From: Diadophis punctatus similis
Lineage: Eukaryota; Chordata; Lepidosauria; Squamata; Dipsadidae
Assembly (NCBI GenBank): GCA_023053685.1
Contig: JALIGW010000002.1
Coordinates: forward strand, 45,071,278-45,135,277
Direction: 5' to 3'
DNA: 64,000 nt
Shown here in pieces: positions 44,780 to 56,478 of this stretch. Positions within the stretch are counted from its first letter, which is position 1. Each line of letters starts with the position of its first letter. The notes below the pieces were generated by a model. That model saw only the letters and a program-made list of their open reading frames with translations. It ran no database searches and had not been told where the DNA came from. A program made the position numbers and the translations under genes.

Positions 44780-47071
44780 TGGAGCCGGAAGGATTCCAGA
44801 GGGAACTTGGGGAAATACCTGAAACCCTGGTACACAATTCGGCTGATTCCCTGGTGGCTGCTTGGAACACCGCAGCATCAGGGGCCTTAGACTGAATTGC
44901 GCCTAAGCGACCTCTCCGTGGCAGTGGATCCCGGAAAGCTCCCTGGTTTACCGAGGAGCTCCGGGAGATGAAACGCCAGAAGAGACGTCTGGAGCGCCGC
45001 TGGAGGGCCAAAAAGACCGAGTCTGACCGAACACTATTAAGAATTTACATCAGATCTTATTTAGTGGCGATAAGGGCGGCAAGACGATCTTATCTTTCCG
45101 CTCTTATTGCGTCCGCAGATTCTCGTCCAGCTGCCTTGTTTAGGGTGACTCGCTCCCTCCTTGCAAAAAGGGGGAGCGAGGAACACTTACAAGGCAGAGC
45201 TGAGGAATTTGCTGAGTTTCTGTCGGATAAAGTTGCTCAGATTCGGTCAAATTTGGACTCCGGCAGGGCAGAGTCCATAGAGTTGACAGGGGCGAGTCTT
45301 AGTCCACCATTATGGGAAGAGTTTGGGCCTGTTTCTCCCGAGGATGTGGACAGGGCTATGGGAGCGATGGGTAGCTCCACCTGTTTATTGGACCCGTGCC
45401 CCTCCTGGCTGGTCTCGGCCAGCAGGGAGGTGGCACGCGGCTGGATCCAGGCGGTGATCACCGCTTCTTTGCGGGAGGGATCCGTACCGCAGTCATTAAA
45501 AGCTGCGGTGGTGCGACCCCTCCTGAAGAAGCCTTCCCTGGATCCAGCCGATTTGAAAAACTACCGTCCAGTCTCCAACTTACCTTTTTTAGGGAAAGTT
45601 GTGGAGAAGGTGGTGGTGACTCAGCTTCTGCAGCTCCTGGATGAAACAGATCATCTAAATCCTTATCAGTCGGGTTTCAGGCGCGGCTACAGTACAGAAA
45701 CTGCCTTGGTCGCTCTGATGGATGATCTCTGGTGGGCCCGGGATGGGGGGAACTCCTCCATCCTGGTGCTACTTGACCTCTCAGCGGCTTTCGATACCAT
45801 CGACCATGGTATCCTTCTGCATCGGCTCGGCGAGTTGGGAGTGGGAGGCACCGTTTTGCGGTGGTTCTCCTCTTATCTCGCCGATCGGATGCAGTCGGTG
45901 TTGGCAGGAGGGCAGAGATCGTCCCCCAGGCCCCTATCATGTGGGGTGCCCCAGGGGTCGGTTCTCTCGCCCATCCTGTTTAACATCTACATGAAACCAT
46001 TGGGTGAGATCATTCGCAGACATGGGGTGTGTTTCCATCAGTACGCTGACGACACCCAGTTGTACATCACCACCCCGTCTGACTTCAGGGAGGCAGTTGA
46101 TGTAATGTGCCGATGCCTGGATGACATTAAGATCTGGATGGGGAGGAACAGACTCAGACTTAATCCCGACAAGACTGAGTGGCTGTGGATAATGCCTCCT
46201 AAGGACCATGATAACTGTCCCTCCTTGGTCTTCGAGGGTGCGAAATTGACTCCCTCGGACCAGGTCCGCAACTTGGGGGTCCTCCTAGATCCACAGCTAA
46301 AATTAGACCATCATCTTTCTGCTGTGGCTAGGGGGGCCTTTGCACAGGTCCACCTGGTGCACCAGCTGCGGCCATATTTGGAGAAGGAGGCTTTACTCAC
46401 GGTCACTCATGCCCTTGTCACCTCGCGTTTGGACTACTGCAATGCGCTCTACATGGGGCTACCCTTGAAGAGTATCCGGAGACTTCAGTTGGTGCAAAAT
46501 GCGGCTGCGCGTGCTGTGGTGGGTGTGCCAAGGTACATCCATGTGACACCGATACTCTGCCAGCTGCATTGGTTGCCCATCGGTCTCCGGGTCCAATTCA
46601 AGGTGTTGATCACCATCTTTAAAGCCCTTCATGGCTTAGGACCAGGATATCTCCGGGACCGCATTCTGCCTCATACTTCCCTCCGACCGGTTAGGGCCCA
46701 CAGAGTTGGCCTCCTCCGGGTCCCGTCGGCCAAGCAATGCCGGCTGGCGGGCCCCAGGGGGAGGGCCTTCTCTGTGGCTGGCCCCGTGCTCTGGAACCAG
46801 CTCCCCCCAGAGACCCGAACCATCCCCACTCTGCTGGCCTTCCGAAAAGCCGTTAAGACATGGCTCTTCCTGCAGGTGGGGGGACAGCTTAACCCATTCG
46901 AGCTTACCCCCCAAGTATGTATGTTGCTGAATGGATGTTGTTGCTTTTATATTGTTTTTAAATTTTGTACTGTTTTTAAATTTTATGAAATTTTGATTAT
47001 TCTTGTATTTCTCTTTGTTGTACGCCGCCCTGAGTCCTTCGGGAGTTGGGCGGCATATAAGAATAACAAAA

Positions 47072-47082
<11 letters not shown>
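44780..47082 (+). pseudogene. LINE ORF2 reverse transcriptase, one early stop
   Basis: The frame runs from about 44780, has one TGA at 44893-44895 (context LD-stop-IAPKR, likely from CGA), then stays open to 47082. From the ATG at 44968 it is 704 aa. RT motifs are complete: LLKKPSLDPADLKNYRPVSN, YQSGFRRGYSTETALV, LLDLSAAFDTIDHGIL, CGVPQGSVLSPILFNIYM and YADDT (46042, about residue 359). The C-terminal LDYCNALYMGLP...QLVQNAAAR and AFRKAVKTWLF blocks are typical of L2/CR1 LINEs. RT would copy LINE RNA at a nicked target. Residues after about 650 read into the 3' untranslated hairpin and are probably not native. Confidence 0.9.
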
Positions 47083-47126
<44 letters not shown>

Positions 47127-47127
47127 A
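47067..47127 (+). repeat. (AAAT)n LINE tail
   Basis: About 15 tetranucleotide units directly after the LINE hairpin. Confidence 0.96.
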
Positions 47128-48320
47128 CATAGAGAGATCATGTAGCCAAAACCATGCATACCTTATACCAAAACTTATATCTTATGGATAGAAAAACAGC
47201 TGTTTTTTTGCTCTCGATAGAAATGTTTCTATAGCAATAAATAAGGAGGGATCATTTCTATGTCTAAGATTATTTGTAATAAACCAGTGTATTCCATTCC
47301 ATTGATAATTATTGGTTACATTTATGAACTTCAGAACCCTATAAAAATGTAAACAAATAAAAATGTTTACGGCTACACACTCAGAACAATGGGATAACTT
47401 TGGGTGAATAAACATATTTTTGACTCTCCACTGATTGCCTGGCTTCTGGCTTGGAATAAACCAAGAGAAGATGTTTTAATCCTTGTGACAATTTGTAAAA
47501 TAAATGAGAAATAAATGCAAGTAATGGTAATTCATGATACCTATTAAATGGCATTTTTTGAAATAAGTCATTAAATATAAGAATAGCTACAAATGTGAGT
47601 GTAAAATTATTTTCAAATAAAATTACTGCCTGATTTATAAAGAATGAACTGCTCATGAAAAGAATTTTGCGATGGAATGTCTTTACCAAATACAGGATAT
47701 AACTACGAAATTAATTACTGCAGAAGAGCATTTACATAAAGATTTTCTACAACTCCAACACCAGGAAATTTGGGCATAGCAGCATATAATGTGTTTAAAA
47801 GAGAATAAGGAAATATAAATAAGGAAATGAAGATAAGTATGCATGAGTCCAGAGGAACATACACAAGGTTAAAGTAAATGTGACTAGAACTACATATTGG
47901 TCATCTAAGGAAAAAGCATAAAAATATCATTAGATAAAATCTCTCAGATTGATGAGGAGCATTATTCTTAGCTCCTGACATTGACTGATAATTTTCCAAA
48001 ATATATTATCTTCTACCTGCAATATTTTAAAAATGTGACATTTTGGAAAAGCTAGAAGAATATATTACCTGAGCAAGCAATACATTCTGAAGGAAACTTA
48101 AACTTTGTGTACCAATAATAGGGGTGAATACACTGAAAAAGAAACTGAACAATACCTGACACAACAGGAAACAAAACATGATGAAAAAAAAATCCCTATA
48201 CTTGAGAATAAAATGGATTCTCAGCAGAGAAAAAGAGAACGTTATTTCAAATTGTCAGAAGCAAGTTTTTCAATGTTGGGTCGACAGAGCAATTTTTATG
48301 AAGCCTGCAACTTACTAGTA
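47128..48320. other. Unique AT-rich spacer
   Basis: No gene or clear repeat seen. Confidence 0.4.
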
Positions 48321-48328
48321 GAACAGAG

Positions 48329-48703
48329 CAGGGGTGGGTTCTAACTTACCTTGCTGCCTGTTCGCTTCCTCCCGCGCTGCGTGGGCATGCCTCGTGGGTG
48401 CACGTGCGCGTGCGCATGCGCAATGCCAAAAAATCCCAAAAAAACCTCACCCAAAACAAGATGGCACATGCTGGAAATGCATGCGCATGCTGGAAACTCA
48501 GCTTCTGCTCATGCGCAGAAGAAAACCCCCCGAAAAAAATTTCCCCTCCCAAAAAAATTCAAAACTTTTTTTTTCCAAAAAAAGGATGGTGCCGTCCACG
48601 GACTGGCACTGACAGAACCGGTTCCATGACATCATCGTGATGTCATCAGCGGGTTGCTACCAGTTCAGGTGAACCGGTCCTAACCGGGAGGAACACACCT
48701 CTG
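48329..48703 (+). mobile_element. hAT MITE, copy 13
   Basis: CAGGGGTGGGTTC...GGAACACACCTCTG with perfect 8-bp duplication gaacagag (48321-48328, 48704-48711). It contains TGCGCATGCGCAATGCC and CATGCGCAGAAG. Confidence 0.94.
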
Positions 48704-49014
48704 GAACAGAGTACTTATAAGACAAAGACGCAACACTATTTGAACTGTGGAATGGAACCAAACCAAATGTGAAACTCATAAATGTGTTTTGATTCAAGGC
48801 ATATGCTTATAATTGATAAGATATGTATTAGGACACAAAGGACACAAAGTTCTTGAGCCTATCACACAGACTGTAAAGATACACAGCAGTATGGCATATT
48901 TTTGATGAAAAGCAAAAACCAAATATTAATGAAATAGGAAGGTTTTGGTTAAAGATCTGAACCGAAGAATCAATGCAGCAACATCCGAAACAGGAAGAAA
49001 CGGGAGTGATCTTT

Positions 49015-49100
49015 GATGCTCAGGAAGGCCTCCTGCTTAAGCAGGGGGTTGGACTAGGAGACCTCCAATGTCCCTTCCAACTCTGTATACTGTTACTGTA
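49015..49100 (+). mobile_element. CR1 LINE 3' end
   Basis: AAGCAGGGGGTTGGACTAGG, then CCTCCAATGTCCCTTCC and CTCTGTATACTGTTACTGT. A short 3' fragment only. Confidence 0.85.
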
Positions 49101-49454
49101 AGAAAGCTTAGAAATAGAACCCTAACAACTAAAACCAGAGGTCAGTAGAAGGCTTTATAAGAGGCAAAGCCTCAAGACAAGCCTAACATGGGATGGTCAC
49201 CTAAGAAACTTGCCAGAGTCAGAAAAGATGAGACAATAAGTCTCAATAAGCTAGAGAGGATGAGACAATAAGCCCTTCTCCAAGGAAATACATAGAAAGG
49301 ATGCCAGACACTGAAAAGACAAGAGGCTAAATCCTCTTAGAGAAGATACCGAAACCCTTCACAGGAATAAAACATGAACTCTCACAATGATACATTGGAT
49401 CCATATAGGCTTTCACTATTAAGTGAGTTGCAGAATGGGACATCCAGTGCTACA

Positions 49455-49760
49455 AAATGAGACTTGTTGCCAGGGACTACTCCCTCAAATATGATGAAAA
49501 TTATAATGAAGACTTTGTACCAGTAGTGAAGCACACTTCAATCAGAACATTTCTCAGCAATTCAGCTTCAAGGGGATTGCATATTCAACATTTAAAGCTT
49601 TCTTGTATGGGAACATCAAAGTATACGTGGCACAGCCACCATGATCTAGTGAACTTGGAAAAGAAAGCCTTGGGATGCTATTTCCAAAATAATATTTATG
49701 GGCCAAAAGGTGGCATGGGAATAGAATGAAAGGCTTAATCAGCGGCTGCTTAACGAGGGA
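49455..49760 (+). pseudogene. Ty1/copia-type reverse transcriptase relic
   Basis: The frame from 49457 reads RLVARDYSLKY, then EDFVPVVKHTSIRTFL and SASRGLHIQHL, the classic start of a Ty1/copia RT domain. After a frameshift near 49590 the neighbouring frame reads FKAFLYGNIKVYVAQPP, the next conserved copia block, followed by stops. Only the N-terminal RT region is left: no integrase, protease, catalytic YVDD or LTRs seen nearby. The fit across two frames to consecutive copia motifs makes the assignment firm despite the short length. Confidence 0.85.
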
Positions 49761-49942
49761 TCCCTGTTTATATATGTTTGTATGGGTCTCTCTCTCTCTC
49801 TGCCTGTGAACCCCAGAAAACTCTCTGGTTTTGAGAAGAGTTGAAGTGGTGGAAGAAATATCTATAGCACCATTGGAGACTGTAACTGCAGTCAGATGTG
49901 GATTAGATTCTGTCTAATTTAGGTCTCATTGAAAATTTATTA

Positions 49943-50173
49943 GTGAGACTTATATACCGCCTCATAGTGCAAGCACTCTCTAAGCGGTTTACACCATTAA
50001 ACAATGTATATTTATATTGCCCCCAACAATCTGGGTCCTCATTTTACCTACCTCGGAAGGATGGAAGGCTGAGTCAACCTTGAGCCGGTGAGATTTGAAC
50101 AGCTGAACTGCTGATCACAGTCAGCTAAAGTGGCCTGCAGTACTGCACTCTAACTGCTGCACCCCCTCGGCTC
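49943..50173 (-). mobile_element. tRNA-derived SINE (second family)
   Basis: Read on the minus strand it starts near GAGCCGAGGGGGTGCAGCAG (A-box-like region) and has TTCAAATCTCACCGGCTCAAG (B-box-like). The body includes ACTCAGCCTTCCATCCTTCC and GGACCCAGATTGTTGGGGGC. It is different from the SINEs at 12268 and 60172. Confidence 0.75.
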
Positions 50174-50456
50174 TTGAATGTTGAATAGTTGAATCCAGGC
50201 AATGGTGAATACATCCTTCAGGGAAGTAATGGTTCCATTACTTCATAAAGAGGTTGTGGTCTGCCCTTAAGAAACTGAACTTGCTTTGACTCAATCCAAG
50301 CAAGATTGAGTGGCTGTGAGTTTTAGACCTACATGAATTTGAAGATTTTCTAACTTTCCTCTCCACATAGATTGGACCACTCCCCAGATAGAATTAGTAT
50401 GCAGTTTGAAGGTTCCCTTGTCTTGTGACTCTGGCTTGAAGTTGGTTTGAAGTTGA

Positions 50457-50476
50457 TTAGGGTTAGGGTTAGGGTT
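50457..50476 (+). repeat. Short interstitial telomere-like repeat
   Basis: Three TTAGGG units followed by TTAA. Confidence 0.9.
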
Positions 50477-50690
50477 AACCAACTAAAACCCACTAAAACA
50501 TAAGTAAATCAAAAGACCCAGAAGCCCCAGAAGAAGAAAAAATAGGAGTCATCTATGACATATACAGTAGTTTAAGGAATGTAACAGCCACTATGTAAGA
50601 TAAACAGACTGAAGACTAGCAAAGTGTATCCAGGAACACAACTAGCAGTCAGAAGGCATGATAAAAACTCCTTAACACATAGATAGACTC

Positions 50691-51030
50691 AACCATGCGC
50701 GTGCCCCCTTGTGCGATTTTGCTTCTGCGCATGCGCGGAAGCAAAATCGCACCAAAATCTCACAAGGGGACGCATGCGTGCACAAGATTTTGGCGTGATT
50801 TGCGCAGAAGCAAAATCTCACCAAAATCTTGTGCGCGTGCATGTCCCCTTGCGAGATTTTGGCGCGATTTTGCTTCCACGCATGCGCAGAAGCAAAATCG
50901 GCCAAAAATTCACAAGAAAAAATGGCGATGTGCGTGATGGACCGGCAGAGAGGGCTCCGGAGCGGTTGTGCAATCGGCCACTCCCTACCGGAGCTGTACT
51001 TTGGGCAGCTCCGGCAGGAACCCACCTCTG
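50691..51030 (-). mobile_element. hAT MITE, copy 14 (CAGCTCCGG subfamily), truncated
   Basis: Its right end GGCAGGAACCCACCTCTG is intact, and the interior matches copies 9 and 16 (GCGCATGCGCGGAAGC, GGGCTCCGGAGCGGTTGTGC). The left terminus is missing, so no duplication can be checked. Confidence 0.85.
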
Positions 51031-51874
51031 CTGTATATGTATGTGCACATGCATGTACACCATGATCCCATAACTCCAAACAGGGGTACAGATCTTGGGG
51101 AAAGAGCTGTAATAGAGGGAATGTAATAAATGAGAACCACACAGTAGAACAGCTGGATTTCAAAATCATATTGTCCTGCGTTCATATAAATGTGGCATGA
51201 GGGAGAAGACAGCCAATTTCATTGTGAATCATAGATTTATGGATATTACATTCCCACCCTTCCTCTCCCCAAGGTATCAGTTAGAAAAATAATTGCAGCT
51301 GTCTACCTTGGAGACATTTCTAGCACTACATTTAATTGGCAGTTTTATATTAAAGCTGCCCTCCCATTGATTCTCAGGGCAAGACTTCTTTATGAAGAGA
51401 AGCTTGGGAACAGCATAGCTTTACTGAGTGAAGCAGCAAATTACAAATCCTGACCTTTGATGCCGATATGCAAATACTTCATGGCAATAGAAGAAATAAT
51501 TATCATTATCTCTTTTAGATGACAAGTAGAAATCCAGAAAATTCTCCTATCCTGGGTTAAGCACGACGACACCATAGGACAAAGATCCACAACATTCTTT
51601 GGACTACATGAGGCCAAAGCCCATGGCTGAGTGGGGCAAAGGCAAAGAAACTGTTTGTGCCTTTGTGTTTCTCTAACAGTAACCAATTTTTTTAAAACAG
51701 GCATTTTGATGTATTTTCCAGAGCAATACAAGATTTGATATTTAAAATTCAGATCCATCTGCCTTTACCTGGTTGTTGGTCTTGGAGGACGATTTTAGGA
51801 AGTTACCCCACTTCCAGTTTTTATTTTTTAAATCATGGCAGAATAGTAGTATGTAGTACCTTAGTAGTAGTAGT
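51031..51874. other. Unique spacer
   Basis: No gene or clear repeat seen. Confidence 0.4.
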
Positions 51875-52306
51875 ACCTTCAGGACCGCATCCTGCCACAT
51901 GCCTCCTTATGAGCGGTTAGGTCCCACAGAGTCGGTCTCCTCCAGGTCCCATCAACCAAGCAATGCCAGTTGGTGGGACCGTGGGGGAGAGCTTTCTCTG
52001 TGGGAGCTCCCTCTCTTTGGAACCAACTCCCACCAGAGATCCAGATTATCCCCACCCTACTGGCCTTCCGTAAAGCCATGAAAACATGGCTTTTCAAGCA
52101 GGCGGGCTAAAATAAGACCAGTGAGAACATCTGTGGTCTTCCCCTGTATGAATGGTGATAATGTTTTTTTAATTTTTATAACGGTTTTTAAATTATTATT
52201 ATTGGGTTTCTTTTTAATAAATTGTTCTTCTTGCATGTTTTACGCCGCCCAGAGTCCCGCGGGAGTTGGGCGGCCTATAAGAATGAACAAATAAATAAAT
52301 AAATAG
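51875..52306 (+). mobile_element. L2/CR1-type LINE 3' end
   Basis: Matches the last ~430 bp of the 44757-47127 LINE, including the end of ORF2 (TGGAACCAACTCCCACCAGAG, CCTTCCGTAAAGCCATGAA) with frameshifts, the GCCGCCC...GGGCGGC hairpin and a short (AAAT)n tail. Confidence 0.92.
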
Positions 52307-53308
52307 TAAGGATAAGCTAATTCCCCATATATTACTTTTTATAAGGAGGGAAACTTGGCTTCTTCCTGGCTAGGCATAATTTTTTTTTTTTAATTTGCAG
52401 TTGCAGAGTTCTTATGTCTTTCTATTTGAAAAAGGAGTCAAAAGGTTAAGAAGGTTTTTTTTTCTTTTTTACCTTTTTAAAAGGCATTTTAAAAACCATT
52501 TTGTCTTTTTAGAAGGCAAAATGGCACTCGTGACTGTGCTATGAAAGGCCTTCCTATTTTTGACATTGCATGGGAAGGAAGATTCGTGTCCCCTCCTTTT
52601 TCCTACGAGGGAATTGGGAGTTTAATGTACTGCCTGTTTGCTCTTGGGCAATTGAGAAGGATGGTATTAAAACAAAAGACTTGCGTTCCACAGCCTGATT
52701 TTTTTTGAATCAAATCATTACCTTTTAAAAAAATGGTTCATGAGCCACTTGCTTGTGTTTCCATGATACTTCTGACACTCCAAACTATCAAATTGTTTCC
52801 TCACCCTCTTCAAAAGATTTCAGCCTGTTTTGACCCTGTGACTCTGGCAACCGATTTCTGTAGGAACAAAATGATCCCATCCACCATCCCTCTAGAGTTG
52901 GTATAGTGCAGCAGTCAGTAATTTTGTTTAAAATCCAACACCATGGCAAGTGGAAATTCATTAAGTCACCTTGCTCTTCTTTTTAAAATAATTTAAACGA
53001 CCTCTTATTGCAGTCATTCTTTTCTGAGGTGACACTGATACATTTTCTGTCCTTGAGCTTTTCTTGAGCAATGCATAGGTGTAGTGCCAAAATCAACAGG
53101 GCTGTTCCTCACCCCTACAACACTTTGGCGCTGCAATGTGCACAAGAACCCTGATGTGATTCGATTACTGAAATAAGCTAGTTGGTTAAAAAGGCAAAAA
53201 TTGCATTATTCCAGGATATGGATGCCTGCCTGCAATATAACGATGATCAAATGATCAGTCATCTCTGAAAGAAATAAATTTTGAATCAAATTTCTTGCGC
53301 TTGGGGCT

Positions 53309-53309
<1 letters not shown>
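52307..53309. other. Unique AT-rich spacer
   Basis: No gene or clear repeat seen. Confidence 0.4.
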
Positions 53310-53386
<77 letters not shown>

Positions 53387-53408
53387 CCTCCCTCCCTCCC
53401 TCCCTCCC
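53310..53408 (+). repeat. (TC)n(CCCT)n pyrimidine tract
   Basis: About 36 TC units followed by CCCT units, all pyrimidine on this strand. Confidence 0.97.
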
Positions 53409-53848
53409 GTTTCTTTGATGATGAGGGACATCGAATCTTCCTGAAACAGTTTGCATTTTAAATGCCACCCAAAACAAGCTGGGAAGTTCCCCACACACAC
53501 TTCGACAGACTGCCAAATTGCTGATGGAAACCCCCACTCCCACAGCTTCAAAAAATAAACCAGAATGAGCAGAACAAGAAAGAGATTTGATGGGCTACCC
53601 CCCCCAAAAGCCTGCTGCTGCCCCTCACCCCGGCCCTGTCATTCACAAGATATATGAAAATGTTTTAACACCTCGAGAGACCAGCTGAGCATAAAAACTG
53701 CCAAACGGCAAATGGTGAGTTCCCTGCAGCAGCTGAAAGTGGATCTATAAATAGAAAAGCTAAGGAATAACCCTTCACTAAAGGAACAGCCCTTCTGCGG
53801 GGGAGGGAAGGAGGGAATCTCCTACCAGCTTTGCATTCTAATGAAGGA

Positions 53849-53849
<1 letters not shown>
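53409..53849. other. Unique sequence between opposite (TC)n and (GA)n tracts
   Basis: No gene. It contains TCTATAAATAG at about 53743-53753, a TATA-like sequence without supporting features. Confidence 0.35.

Positions 53850-53902
<53 letters not shown>
53850..53902 (+). repeat. (GA)n purine tract
   Basis: About 22 GA units, the opposite strand sense of the (TC)n tract 440 bp upstream. Confidence 0.97.
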
Positions 53903-56115
53903 AAAAGCTGCAGATTTTTTTGTTCCTTTGCTGGAATTGCCGAAGCAGCACATTAAATGTGTTTCCCCCCCTCCTTGCTGAAGCAAAGGGCTCCATGGTA
54001 CTCAGAAATGGAAAACGATAAATTGTGTATTTGCCCCAAATGATGACTGTAAAAACAAATATTTCTCTTATTTAAAAAAATTGAACATTTAGATAACGAC
54101 AAAACCGCCAGCCATTGTTTCCCTCTATTGCAATATTCTCAGTGAATCTCCTATTGCAAAGAAAAACAAGTAGATAACAGCTGAGTAAACGTTGGTTTTC
54201 CTTTCATGTAAATTCAATATTATTCATCCAAAAGCCTAGATTTCTTACTAATATGCCCAAGAATAGAAGGAAGAAGAACATTTGGCATCCTTCCCAAGTT
54301 AAGGATTTTCCTTGTAGCAGAGCTGCTGAATACGTCTGGTTTCAAATCAAGATTTTAATTGACGTGTAGTTTAATTAAATCGGGATTTCCTTGTCAGCTT
54401 TTTCTTGTAATCTTGGATTATTTCGCTGAAGGATTGTATTTTCTGCAAAATGCCTGAATGATTTCTCCTTGCTGCCAGAATGAAGACAAGATATTTTGCA
54501 GTGAAGAGGAAGCAAGTGATTAAGCTGGTAGTCGATATGGAAAAGAACAATTAAATATGATCAAAGAACCCCTGGAGTGTTTCAGACACTAGATCTCAAC
54601 ATGGCTTTCACATACGTAATGAGCTGTGTCTCTTTTTTTTAGTGAGTTGGAAGAACATTTGTTGTGTTTATCCCTCTCTCTCTCCCACACACACTCTCTC
54701 TCTTCCACACTTGGTTTACATGCGCAACTCTGTTTTACTCTATTGACATCTGCAAGGTGACTTGCAGGATTAAGGCAAGTCTAAGTATCTTTAGTATTTA
54801 ATAATTATTGGCTCTATTTCAAAATGTAAATTCAAAATTGTAAGGAAAGATGGGTGAATGCCTTTAAAGAAGGGATAGCGATCACAGAGCAATCTGGACT
54901 CAATATTGCACACTGGATAGTGTGGATAGAGGAGGACATATCTGACTTTGATTCTCTAGACTAGGAAATATTGATTGAAACCTTGGCAGGTCATCGCATT
55001 TTCCAATTCAGGAAAATTATGCAGTTTGCAGTCCCAATATATCTGGAGGGTACCAGTTTTGGGAAAAGCTAATGTGAAAAATCACTAATATAGACGAAAC
55101 AAACTGTCTGACTTTGCTGCAAGTCATCTTGACAAATCTTGCCTTGGTTCAGGCTGGTTTTCAGTTGCAGTGCAGGTGGAATGGCAAATCAGAATATAAA
55201 TAATAAACAAATTTTTAAAGTATTCTTATATCACAAAAGATTTAGGTTAGACAAAGTAAAAACCATACATCTTGATTTTTTGACATAACTACTAGGTTTT
55301 CACTTAATGCCAGGTGATGTAGCAATATTAACTGCTGTTTTTCCTGGTTTGAGAGATCATATGTGTTGGTTATCAACATAATCTGTATGATTATGAGAAT
55401 GGAAATCCATACATCTAGAGGGATGCCAACTGCTATTTTCAAGAATTAGATATAGAAGGATTGGAAATAACTTTTCCTTGGGGAATAACTGTGCTGCAGA
55501 AGATTTCATTTTTATTTAGCATTAGTTCCTCAGATGTCATATAGTATACTTGAGATTGTCTTTATGAATAAAGTAAATGCCATTCATTAATCAGTAGTTG
55601 CTCCAGGCAAATGTGTGCTGCATTTCAATCAATAGGCTAGAAGTCATCTCTAGCCCTATCAGAATTTTCCCTTTATAATCTCCAAAGAAATACGGGAATA
55701 GGTAGGGTAGAAAGAATGAATGAAGCAAACGGACCTCTTAACAAGTCTGAAAAGAATGAAGGAGTTAATTTAAAAATCTTGATGAGATTTACCATTGAAG
55801 AAGTCAATTTAATTTATACAAAACAAGACACAAAGTTGCACCACCTCCTAGCAAAAGATAGGAGCATTTTTTTTTGTAAAACACACAAACAGGAAATGAT
55901 AGAGATGGGGAAGAAAAAAAGAGCCTGCAACCTGGCTTGTCACAAACTGGCACCTTCTAGATGTATTGAGATCATAGTTACCAGGTGTTTCCAGCTAGCC
56001 TGAGAGTTGTATTCCAAGACATTTGGAAGATCCCGAATTGGGAGAGGTTCAGTTTAGCAATATAATGTTGCAAAGGGATCCCCTTTTAACCTGGGACAAA
56101 TGATCCTTTTCGAGG
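53903..56115. other. Mostly unique sequence with two short dispersed repeats
   Basis: Fragments at about 55030-55080 (ATATCTGGAGGGTACCAG) and about 55985-56050 (GTTGTATTCCAAGACATTTG) match each other and a third near 60600, the scrap of a widespread squamate repeat. No gene seen. Confidence 0.4.
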
Positions 56116-56123
56116 TTTCTACC

Positions 56124-56470
56124 CAGGGGTGGGTTCTAACTTACCTCGCTGCCGGTTCGCTTCCTCCCGCGCTCCGTGGCTGTGCCACTGCATGGCATGC
56201 GCAGTGCCGAAAAATCTGAAAAAAAATAAAAAAACCTCCAAAAACAAGATGGCAATGCATGCGCAGTGCCAGAAACTCAGCTTCTGCGCATGCGCAAAAG
56301 AAAAAAAAACCCTGAAAAAATCCAACCCCACCCCAAAAAAATCCAAAAAAAGATGGTGACGCCCACGGACCGGCGTCGACCGAACCAGTTCCGTGACATC
56401 ATCGTGACATCAGCAGCAGGTTGCTACTGGTTTGGGCGAACCGGTCCGAGCCGGGAAGAACCCACTTCTG
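56124..56470 (+). mobile_element. hAT MITE, copy 15
   Basis: CAGGGGTGGGTTC...AGAACCCACTTCTG with duplication tttctacc/cttctacc (56116-56123, 56471-56478; 7 of 8). Interior CTTCTGCGCATGCGCAAAAG and AAAAAGATGGTGACGCCC. Confidence 0.92.
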
Positions 56471-56478
56471 CTTCTACC

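Larger units (their letters stand above)
44757..47127 (+). mobile_element. 5'-truncated L2/CR1-type LINE
   Basis: Contains the end of the linker, a whole RT domain, the C-terminal region, a 3' hairpin (CGCCGCCCTGAGTCC...GGGAGTTGGGCGGC) and an (AAAT)n tail (47067-47127). The endonuclease domain is missing. The same 3' end recurs at 28843 and 51875 with other tails. No clean target duplication was identified. Confidence 0.92.
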
